Assembly: GCA_002077065.1 (NCBI GenBank)
Contig: NAJO01000047.1
Location: forward strand, 1 to 64,000
Direction of reading: 5' to 3'
Origin: Cryoendolithus antarcticus
Lineage: Eukaryota; Ascomycota; Dothideomycetes; Cladosporiales; Cladosporiaceae
Length of the DNA: 64,000 nt
This document shows positions 55,834 through 64,000 of the stretch, one piece after another. The notes under the pieces are model-generated. The model saw only the letters and a program-made list of their open reading frames with translations. It was not told the DNA's origin and made no database searches. Numbering within the stretch: the first letter of the stretch is position 1; every line of letters starts with the position of its first letter. The translations under genes were made by a program, and so were the position numbers.

Positions 55834-56916
55834 TTAGTACATCTTCAACGGACATCCCTTCTTCGACGCCCCCGTCTTTTCGTCCACAACCTCCTTCGTA
55901 AGTTTCATCAACCGCTCCGCAAGCTCCGGATCATTGGCCTTGTCGCTGCCTTGCTCAATGATCTTCGGCGGACAGACTACGACTTGTCAGCAAATACCCT
56001 TCACTCCGCAGCCTCGGTACCACTTACTGTACAGCCCGCTCTTCTCCGCCACAGTAGCAGCGTACATAGCACTGACACACCCCTCAAACTGATCCTTCCG
56101 AAACGCCTTCATGCCCACTGACATCCCGTACCCCAACAACGGATACGCTTCGTGAATATGCTCGTTCGTCTGCGCCGTGTCAACGATGCCCGGGTGCACT
56201 GCATTAGCCAGGATCCCTGGGTTCTCGGGCGTGAGGTGCCGGGAGAGGTATTTCGAGTAAAGCAGCGTGGCAAGCTTGGAGCGGGCGTATTGTTGCTGTG
56301 GGCCGTAGTCGCGATTCAGCTCCTCTACGCTGGCGAATTGCGTCTCCTTGGGGGTTTGCTCGTGGAGATTTGAGGCGAAGTTGACGATGCGGACGATGTT
56401 GCCTGCTATTGCGGTTTTCTTGAGGAGAGGGAGCAGGTGAGAAGTCAGTACCACATGCCCGATGTGGTTTGCGGCCATGTGCAGATCGGTGCCATTGGTC
56501 TCTGCCAGCTGGCGTGTCATGATGCCCCGGGCAGCGACATTGATCACGATGTCCAGTCTGTCAGTCTCTTTGGCGATCTCGTTCGCCACATTAGCAGTCT
56601 TCTCCCAATCACTCAGATCACACTGCTTCCATACGATCGCATCCCTGGCCTTCTTCCCCAACTCCGCCTCTACGGCGTCTAAAGCCTCATCAAGCTTTTC
56701 GGCGCGGACTGAGAGGACGAAGAGTTTGGAGATGTTGTGCGTGAGGAGCGTGTGTGTGCAGCCGAAGCCGATGCCCTCAGAGCCTCCAGTGACGAGCGCG
56801 ACTTTACCGGAAAGGTCTGGGACGTCGGTTTTGAGGTCAAAGGCATCGGAGCCGCTGGCGAGGTTGTGGGCTGGGCCGGTGAGGTTCTCGGCGAGGGTTT
56901 TCTTGATGAAGTCCAT
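55834..56916 (-). CDS. Short-chain dehydrogenase, Bli-4-like
   Basis: Exons are complement(55834..55976, 56028..56916), 343 aa. ATG 56916 is chosen because the family begins MDFIKKTLAENLTGPAHNL. The Rossmann motif is VTGGSEGIGFG, with CDLSDW and a catalytic YARSK preceded by a conserved Ser (FASN region). The 51 bp intron (GTAAGT..GCTGAC..CGTAG) gives SGLYICPPKIIEQGSDKAND and a Lys-rich end (GCPLKMY). The sequence resembles fungal Bli-4 (blue-light-inducible, mitochondrial) dehydrogenases. Substrate unknown. It is divergent from the GH5 gene. Confidence 0.88.
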
Positions 56917-57704
56917 GTTCGTGGTCGATCTCAACGGTGTACTTATGGCGATTTTGTGGGTCCGATGTTTCGTTGCAGTCCTGTTGCTCAATGGAATACT
57001 ACGGCTCGCGGCGACGGAGTTGATTCCCGACTTCTAGTTGATAGGAGGATCGAGTTATGGAAAAAAGCGATACTTACTTTCCAAAACCACGTTCTGCTAA
57101 TTCCCTTCTTACAGGGCCGTCGTTGCCATTATTGTCTCCCAATGGCGTTGGCAGGAATGAACTCATGCGGTCATCACTCGCTCATAAGTCATGCCTGACT
57201 CCAACGTTGCAGCCTTGTCGGCGTTCGGCATCAGCTGTCCACGACGACATGTCACTCGCTCGACGAGGCAAACCTTGACCTCACTACAAAGCTTTGAAGC
57301 CTGCATCTTCCCAAATATCGGTCGTGGCAGCAACACATTCTAGATAATGTTCCACGCCTCGCAATCGGTCTCTTATTCCACCCGGATCGACACCAGCTCG
57401 GCCACGGCACCCCGTCGCCAAGACACACTCGGCCGCTTTCGCCCTAGCCCTATCTCACCTCACACTCACGCCCGCAGCCAAGCTTCTTTTCATCCATTTA
57501 CGAAGGCATAACTTGCGCCGGAGTGCTGCGGAGCGAGTTCCACCACGCAGGAGTTGGCATTCACTGCCGCGCCGCTGGCGTGAGCATTTGAAGGTAGGTC
57601 GCGTGCTCTCACGATGCCCCAACACTGCTCCCTTCATCGTGCCCTGGAGGCTTGTATCACTTCGTCTTCGTATCTCGTGCTTCGCTTCATCATTCAGCAC
57701 TAGT
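56917..57704. other. Divergent upstream region of SDR and GH5 genes
   Basis: 788 bp between the two start codons. It includes leader sequence open in the GH5 frame from 57513. No specific site can be named. Confidence 0.4.
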
Positions 57705-58991
57705 ATGGCAGATTCGAAGAGAATGTACCGCTTGACGCGGATTGCGATAGTCTTCATGTTCATCATATGCATGCTTATACTCGCGTTGCAGCACGTGCCG
57801 GACGCTTTGGCTCAGTATTCTCGGATCGCCATGGAACCAATTTCGAGCAGTGTGAGTAAGGCTGAGCTGAAGTTCACGCCGCCGCTGAGGACATCTGGAC
57901 GATATATCGTCGATGCCGACGGGAAGAGACACAAACTGGCTTCAATAAACTGGTATGGCGCAAGCGACGTCAACTTCGTGGCGATGGGGCTGGACATAAG
58001 ACATCGATCCGAGATTGCACGGACGATACGAGAGATGGGCTTCAACAGCGTCAGATTTCCATACTCGGACCAGATGGTCATCGAGAACCCTGTCGTCGAC
58101 CCTCGATGGCTGCAAGCAAATCTAGACCTCCTGGACCCGTATCAGAACAGCGAAACACGAGACCAAGCGCCACTAGAAGACGCAGGTCCTCGAGCTCTGG
58201 ACGTCTTCAATGCCTGCGTCGAAGCAATGACCAATGAGGGTCTCACAGTAATCATCAACGATCACATCACCAATGCCGTGTGGTGCGATGGGATGAACCT
58301 CTGCGACTCGAGCTGGAAGAATGACCAGTACGGTCCGATCTGCAAAGTCAAGCAATCGACAGCATCTTGGATCGAGAACTGGAAGACCATCATGCGACCC
58401 TTCATCTCCAACCCGCTTGTCATCGGCGCGGACCTCCGCAACGAGCCTCGTGGCGTGTGGGGAACCATGACTTGGAATGGCTGGGCAACTGCGGCCGAGC
58501 AAGCAAGTGAAGCTCTGTTAGCTATGCAGCCGAATTGGCTCATGTTTGTCGAAGGTACGAGCTCAGCGAATGACTGCTCTGGCGCCGCCAGCCGGCCTGT
58601 AAGCCTCAGTATTCCCGATCGGGTCGTGTACAGCAGCCACGTGTACTCCTGGTCTGGTTGGGGCGCGCTGGTGCCCTACCATCGCCGTCCATACCCTTCT
58701 TTCGCAGCAGACATGGAGAGGAAGTGGGCTTACCTGCTGCGATCAGACGAGGCGCCTGTCTGGGTTGGCGAATTCGGTGCGCCGAATAAGGCCAGCGATG
58801 GCGATCGGCACTACTGGGATAACCTTATGAGATATCTACGCGAGGCTGACGCGGATTTCGGGTACTGGGCGCTGAACCCCAGGAAGCCGGAGAAGTACGA
58901 CAATGAGAGCTATGGGTTACTGAAGGATGATTGGGTCACTGTGAGGGAGGACTATCGGATGGCGGATCTAAGAACTTTGATGGGGAAGTGA
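57705..58991 (+). CDS. Membrane-anchored glycoside hydrolase family 5 (cellulase-fold) protein
   Basis: A single exon, 428 aa from ATG 57705. A short basic cytosolic segment (MADSKRMYRLTR) is followed by one hydrophobic signal-anchor (IAIVFMFIICMLILAL), predicting a type II membrane or secreted protein. The (beta/alpha)8 domain includes INWYGASDVNFV, MGFNSVRFPYSDQM, VIINDHITNAVWCD, LRNEPRG (acid/base Glu), VYSSHVYSWSGW and WVGEFGAP (nucleophile Glu). Both catalytic Glu residues are present. GH5 enzymes cleave beta-glucans, mannans or glycosphingolipids; the subfamily is not resolved. The upstream frame to 57513 is treated as leader. Confidence 0.9.
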   Translation: MADSKRMYRLTRIAIVFMFIICMLILALQHVPDALAQYSRIAMEPISSSVSKAELKFTPPLRTSGRYIVDADGKRHKLASINWYGASDVNFVAMGLDIRHRSEIARTIREMGFNSVRFPYSDQMVIENPVVDPRWLQANLDLLDPYQNSETRDQAPLEDAGPRALDVFNACVEAMTNEGLTVIINDHITNAVWCDGMNLCDSSWKNDQYGPICKVKQSTASWIENWKTIMRPFISNPLVIGADLRNEPRGVWGTMTWNGWATAAEQASEALLAMQPNWLMFVEGTSSANDCSGAASRPVSLSIPDRVVYSSHVYSWSGWGALVPYHRRPYPSFAADMERKWAYLLRSDEAPVWVGEFGAPNKASDGDRHYWDNLMRYLREADADFGYWALNPRKPEKYDNESYGLLKDDWVTVREDYRMADLRTLMGK

Positions 58992-59083
58992 TATTGTCAT
59001 GGCTGTCACGTTTCATGTATACCCATGTATAGATTACTGGCTCCACCCCTTCGTAATGCTGTTTCAGATTCTGCGCATCAGGC

Positions 59084-60824
59084 TTATTTGCCATAGTCGA
59101 ACATGACATATCTGCGATCATCGTACTCAATAGCGCTGTTATCAACCTTCACTGCAACCATAGATCGAACGCCATCATAGTCAACTTGGTCTCGCCGGAC
59201 GTAGGTCAGACTCGAGATGTCATCGATGATGTACTCACGTCCCATTGCAGCGACGTCGACGTAGCAGTTCCAGTTTGTAGTGCCGATCATTACCACACGT
59301 AGGACTTTCGTGTTAGCAGGCCTCGTGACTAGGGAATGATACAGAAAGACATTCCATGCGAACAGCCTGGTGTGTTCCCAGACCTCGTGACGCAAGAAAG
59401 CGACCGCTGCATTATCATATGGCTCGCCTGCCGGTGGTTGCGAGATATTTTCTTCCGTCTGGGGAGGGTATACAGGCCAGTGGAGGAATCTGAGAGCCGT
59501 TAAGTTCGGACAGCGTCTGGAGATTCTATCGATCACCGTACGGACGGCACGGGTGCCTGCAGCCCTGCTGTTGCCTTATGTCGTTGTCCCGAGATGAAGA
59601 GAGAGCTCTTCGAGTTCCGTCAAAGCCCGTATAACCGTAGTCAGTATGTTGGGATGAGCTTCACGCACTTCCCAGCCATGGATATCGGCTCTTTCGTACA
59701 CGGTCCATGCAAAGACTCGCAAAGTTTCGTGGTGTCTCGTTATGCTCGCTGTGTTGGGCACCATCCAATCCGCCGGCCCTTTGGTTTTGACGGTCAACTC
59801 TGTGAGACTGGTGCAAGCGGATAGGAAATCGTCCAGAGCATTGGCGTCAGTGTCATCGATAGTAGACAAATGAAGGCCTTGAAGTCTCAGGAGCTCTTCG
59901 TTCTCCTGGAGGACCGGCAGCAACTGCACCAGGAATGTCGAAGTTTTGCTCATGCTGGTTACCTCCAAGTGCTCGAGGTTGGCAAAGTTAATGGCGCGGA
60001 TCAATGTTGCAATCGATCAGCCAGAATCGAGACCTCGTAATGTGAGGTTTTCAACGCTGAGAGGCGGCTCAGTGCTAGTCGGACTCATGTAGTGAAAGAA
60101 GAGAAGCCTGACAGTGTCCCACGCACTGACTGTCGTGACAGGATTGCGAAGTTCTAACTCGGCCTCGGCTCGAGTCTCCGAAGCTTGCGTTTTGGGCCTT
60201 TGATGATTCGATTCCATACTCGAAGATCTCGCTGTTCAAGATGCCCAGAGAATGCGTTCGGTATGATGAGATCTACCAGGTCTGATCGCCAATGCCCGAC
60301 AATGTCGGACGCTAAGAAGATCTCCGAAAGCGCGCCAGCGGTCGATCCTATAACTAGCTTAGTGATCTTCCGCTGCTGTATATAGAGCACATCGAGTACG
60401 TTAGGATCAACTGCCATGTCAAGCGGGGATCTAGGCTCGAGTCAGTACGAGCTCCTAGCCTCGGATCATGTGACACCACCCCGACTTACGTGACCCTCAG
60501 CAACTGATGATTGGGTATTAGCACTAGCACCGCTCTTGCCGTACTGTTGCACTGTTCATTCGCATCCGTGGACATCAGTGGTTCTCTGGAACGATGTATT
60601 CCGCGCACATGGTTGTGGCATGGGTGATTACGTTTGAAGAAGCTGTTGTCCTTGCGCTCCTTCCTAAGATCGATGTGAACGTCAAGGTAGAGCTCAACAC
60701 GAGCAGCATGTCGAAGGTTATTGGAGGCTTGTGCTAGGCGGTTCAGGTCGCTGGACTGGGTGAGGAACTGTGCGACATGTTTTAAGACATCCCGGCCAAG
60801 TGTATCTGAATTCTGCACATCCAT
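59084..60824 (-). pseudogene. F-box/LRR-like gene with two in-frame stops and a frameshift
   Basis: ATG 60824 (MDVQNSDTLGRDVLKHVAQF) begins an F-box-like domain (LAQASNNLRHAARVELYLDV). The 59 bp intron (60431-60489, GTAAGT..CCTAG) gives RVTSPLDMAVDPNVLDVLYI. Near 60150-60190 the reading passes to another frame (LRNPVTTVSAWDTVRLLFFH). In that frame TGA at 60017-60019 and TAA at 59576-59578 interrupt an otherwise continuous LRR-like protein: INFANLEHLEVTSMS, then ALTELEELSLHL, then RRCPNLTALRFLHW. It ends at 59084. The TAA would be CAA before a C-to-T change. I infer a pseudogene; undetected introns could remove one but hardly all lesions. Confidence 0.55.
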
Positions 60825-61950
60825 ATTGTGGATCAAAAGATGGCTTGCAAGCGTTCATGTTCAGCCGAGCGGCGTTGTGCCATACTTCAAGACTCGTATC
60901 GCAGGCCCTGCGGCTTGAGGTATTATCTGCGACGCCGGATCCGGTGCAGCGACATGCGCGGATGCAGAGCATGGTGTAGAACAAAGGGACAAGCTTCCTT
61001 AACCGTCGAGAACGAGTGAAGTCGGGTCGGATGACACGCCCGCTTGGTCGGTTAGCTGGAGATGTGAGCTCGCGTGCAGGTGTAGGCAGGAGCGAAGTAG
61101 ACTGCTGGATTTGGATGTCGGGACCACATCGTGATTGTCGAGACGACAGAGCCTACGCTAGAATGGGAGAATACTATCGCTCGGTATACATGTTCAACAC
61201 CAATGCCAAGCAATACATGGACCGTAATACTTCTACGGTACCTGACAGCTTCTTATCGTCAACGACGTAGACACTCGTGACTTGCTGCATCAGCGGAAGC
61301 GGCATCGATCTTCTTGTCCCGCAGCAGCCATTCATGAGCCATAACGATGGGAGCAATTGGACGTATGCGCAAGTATCATGGTTTTCAAAGCCTCGATTGG
61401 CAAGGCAGTCGAAGGCAAGCGAACCATCAAGGCGCGATAGTTGAAGACCTGATGACTTGATCGCGCTGAAAAGGTCGGTTAAGGGGCGACGCATTGAAGG
61501 AGCTAATATACGAATGCGATGCGTTCGATAGAACAGGTCGATATGCCTACATGTCAAAGTGGAAGTGTAGACAATGTGGAGCTGAGGTCTGTGCAGGGCC
61601 ACCTGAGGCAACAACATGTGTGCCGTTCCAGGAAGGTACTACTTGATGCGTACGGAGCGATCACCACCTTGGACCTCAGTTATCTCGTCACAAGTCCCGT
61701 CAGATACACGCCAGAGTACTTTCGATTGAGGTCTACGAGGCTGACTAGCAAGGGCAAATGCGCCCCGCGTGATCAGGAGTACTGGTCCGGCGCGGCCAAT
61801 CGACGAGCGCGGGGTTCGTGCTTAGTGAAAAGGCAGTCAAGCGGACTACCAAGTGAGTGTTTGTAGTCGAAGCCTTCTCGTCTCATTTGTGCTTCTCTCT
61901 CGATCGGCAGCTCTTCGACCAGATCTCATTCGCACGACCAGAAACTCATC
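60825..61950. other. Spacer upstream of the Cys-Pro/His gene
   Basis: Apart from the possible relic at 61174-61617 (minus) no coding pattern was found. The last 100 bp should include the promoter/leader of the 61951 gene. Confidence 0.4.
61174..61617 (-). pseudogene. Possible relic of an F-box-associated gene
   Basis: The minus-strand frame reads RPLTDLFSAIKSSGLQLSRL, LWLMNGCCGT, MPLPLMQQVTSVYVVDDKKL and LSGTVEVLRSMYCLALVLNM. This is the pattern of the C-terminal region of fungal F-box/LRR-like proteins. No start codon with a credible N-terminus or flanking exon was found in 60825-61950. It lies next to the broken F-box gene and may be a relic of a related copy. Low certainty. Confidence 0.3.
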
Positions 61951-62452
61951 ATGGCTCAAGTCTGCCCAGTAGTGGGCACCACGACCACCGTCCTGTGAGA
62001 CACGCCCCGCCAACCCTCGAAACGCGGAAGCTAACCATCTCAGTCCCCCCAACCACCCCACCTACGATCACTCCGACCCCACAGCCCGCTGCCCCATTAC
62101 GAACGCAACAGTCTCCCACCACGACATCATCCACTCCCACCCCTCGGCGCAGAACATCCCCACCTCCCCCTCCTCAGCCAAGAACCTCCCGGATGCCTCG
62201 GCCTGCCCCGCCTTGAAGAACGTAAACAGTAAGGACTCCGTCACCCATGCGACCTGTCCTATCGTCGGTCCCGTGAATGCTGTGCTACCGCCGAGCCACC
62301 CGAGTCTCGAGGGACAGCAGGACGGCAGTGTGTGCCCGATCACGAACGCGAAGATGGAGCATCATGGTGGGAAGGTGCATGAGCATCCTGCTGTTGCTAA
62401 AGATGCGGAGGTCAAGGAGTGTCCGGTGGTTGGGAAGGGTGTGAGTGCGTGA
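61951..62452 (+). CDS. Small Cys-Pro/His-motif protein with internal duplication
   Basis: Exons are 61951..61994 and 62044..62452, 150 aa. The 49 bp intron has GTGAGA, GCTAAC and CTCAG. The protein has two copies of one module: CPVVGTTTTVLPPNHP .. CPITNATVSHHD .. HSHP, then CPIVGPVNAVLPPSHP .. CPITNAKMEHHGG .. HEHP. A final CPVVGKG follows. That makes five CP[VI][VT][GN] motifs plus one CPA, with clustered His. Cys-Pro dipeptides are known haem-regulatory ligands and His pairs bind metals, so haem or metal binding is a reasonable inference, not proven. No signal peptide or membrane helix. The module spacing leaves little doubt that the splice and frame are right. Confidence 0.78.
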
Positions 62453-62831
62453 GCTCCCCGATGTATCCGGCATGAACACGCTGCATGACGATGATGATGT
62501 GGGTCTTTGAATTAGGATCGCGCGTACGAAGGGAGGGGATTGGATTGGGACACGAGGCTACATCGGCCGTCCCATGGCTTTCAGTACATGTTATTAGTGC
62601 CAATTGGCACGCATCCATTCATGTCTGTTGAATGCCTTACGATCGAGAATTCATGGGGCTGTGCTGTTCTTCACTAAATGTCATCGCTTCGAGCCTTCGT
62701 TCACTCATCTGGTCTCGAAAGATGCGCTACTGCCGCTGTGGCAAGATCCAAAGGCATCGTGTTGCTGACTATAGACTCTCGCACCACCATTATACCGTCC
62801 GCCCACTCTTCTTGCCGCCACACTACCTGCT
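62453..62831. other. Convergent intergenic spacer
   Basis: 379 bp between two genes that end toward each other; no gene or repeat seen. Confidence 0.4.
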
Positions 62832-63330
62832 CTACTCAGCGCAAGGAAAGTCAACAAAGCAATCGTCGTCCGTAACGGAAACAGTCCCACTGTGGATAAC
62901 ACTCTTCTTCACCGTCCCCTCCCAATGGACCCCCTGCTTCGTCAACCCACAAGAATACCACGTCGAGCCTGCACCATTGTACGACGCACCAGTCTTGATT
63001 TCGTGCAAGCCGCCCCAGCCAGCAGTGCCAACTGTATAGCTGAAGCTGTTGTTCGGACCGTTCGGGTCTTTGGCGGCGCTGTAGTGTTTTCCGCCGCCAA
63101 CGACCTCGAGACTGAAGGCGAGATTGTCGATGGGTTCTTGGCCGGGGCCGCCGCCGCCGTAGCTGTGCGAGCCATGCCAGGTAAGGGTGCAGGTTTTGCG
63201 CTTGACTAGCTCCGCCGGAGCTGCGGAGACGCTGAGAGCCATGAGGGCTGGGAGAGCGATGGTAGTGGTGAACCCGGGATGTGTTAGCTTCGTTGGGTGA
63301 CGGATCTGGTGGAGTGTGAACGTACTGCAT
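62832..63330 (-). CDS. Small secreted protein with Kex2-like site; start exon needs an unusual splice
   Basis: The mature part is clear: FTTTIALPALMALSVSAAP (signal peptide), AELVKR (Kex2-type Lys-Arg), then KTCTLTWHG, a Gly-rich loop (SYGGGGPGQEP), beta-rich sequence and CAE at the end, with four Cys. The matching start ATG CA lies at 63326-63330. Removing 52 bp (63274-63325, GTACGT .. GCTAAC .. CCCGG) gives MQFTTTIALPALM and keeps the frame, 148 aa. The 3' end of that intron is GG, not AG; no AG acceptor gives a sensible protein. The alternative is initiation at the internal ATG 63243. The function is unknown; size and processing site resemble small secreted effector-like or antimicrobial proteins. 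Confidence 0.65.
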
Positions 63331-64000
63331 GTTGGCAATGTGAAGGTGAATTGCGATGATGTCTTTCGGTCTGGTCTTGGTAGTCGAAGTGCTTCTGTGG
63401 TGTCTTATTGTAAGAGGTTGCTGTGGGTTATGGAAAAGATTCACCATAGACAGGAAAGCAGAGACTCTTTATACGCCTGCCGTCAGTCCTCCCTTGAGAT
63501 ACCTCAGGCCGTTCGAAGGCTCTCTTTCTGCAAGCGTCGGTAGGATCAACGGCTCAAGTGACACAGTGACCATCCTTAGAGAGATGTCGTTTCATCATGC
63601 GAGTCCCGTCGTTGGTACCAACAGACGATGTCGACGATGAGAGGACGAATGCACCATGGAATCTTTGCAGTGACACTGGGTGGCGTTAGTAGTATTTGTT
63701 ACGCCTAGTCAGGTACGCAGCAACAAAGCCACGGAGGTGTTGGTATGCAAATTGTTAGGCGCAGTTAGGTACTTTAGAAGCACTTCATCTGCTGATCGCA
63801 TGCAAGTCCAAGTCTTTGTTAAAGCGGGGGATCATGGGCCATTGCTTGCATCTGGTACCAGTCTCAGACCGCGAACTCCTTGCGACTCACCGCACGTAAA
63901 CCACACGCGACCGTGGCAATGCCGGCAGTATCGCAGAAGTGTCTAGTGATCCAAGGCATGTCGAGCGCACTTCTGTTCTCCAAGGTACAAGTGAGGTATC
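63331..64000. other. Right end of window, no gene seen
   Basis: 670 bp upstream of the secreted-protein gene. Short frames only; no motif, RNA gene or repeat recognised. Confidence 0.4.

Noticed and set aside
61519..61866. Plus-strand frame of 115 codons
   Set aside because: It has no recognisable features and overlaps the minus-strand relic only by chance.

Overview
The window is nuclear DNA of a filamentous ascomycete, most likely a Dothideomycete (inferred from gene content, not tested). Introns are 47-66 bp with GTRNGY donors and CTRAC or CTGAC branch sites. Genes are closely spaced on both strands. Fungal families include a Hook dynein adaptor, a Bli-4-like SDR, an NmrA-like protein, PL1 pectin lyase, a cupredoxin-like wall protein and AIM32. 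No rRNA, tRNA or CRISPR was recognised.

Layout. 1-36.8 kb is mostly conserved: the 3' end of a tuberin-type RapGAP, mitochondrial MnmE/MSS1, Hda1, an AT-rich RIP-like island (5.64-6.24 kb), a peroxisomal acyl-CoA synthetase, pectin lyase, an NmrA-like protein, a small orphan, Hook, a PUF protein, SEY1, a broken LRR-like gene, an MFS transporter, a CYC2-like reductase, a broken large GTPase, acid sphingomyelinase, AIM32 and a cupredoxin-like protein. 36.8-41 kb is sparse and holds a broken multi-pass membrane gene. A CLPTM1 homologue (41.1-43.1 kb) borders the most unusual region.

44.0-50.3 kb carries seven small same-strand genes (A-G). Five of them (A, B, C, D, G) share recognisable motifs, and A-C share an intron position. 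They look like a tandemly duplicated, fast-diverging orphan family in which C is intact and A, B and E are broken. From 50.5 kb conserved genes resume: a Gfo/Idh/MocA oxidoreductase and EMC7. Then come a 2EXR/F-box-like orphan, a repeat-rich spacer with a coiled-coil orphan, a Bli-4-like SDR, a membrane-anchored GH5 hydrolase, decayed F-box genes, a small Cys-Pro/His protein with an internal duplication, and a small secreted protein.

Themes. Conserved genes are intact once short introns are removed. Several of those introns are hidden because they keep the frame (Hda1, PUF, cupredoxin) or are non-canonical (two GC-AG introns in the NmrA gene, an apparent GT-GG intron at 63.3 kb). In contrast, many lineage-specific genes carry single in-frame stops compatible with C-to-T change, plus one-base shifts. 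All exon joins were read by eye from splice signals and protein continuity; no search or RNA data were available.
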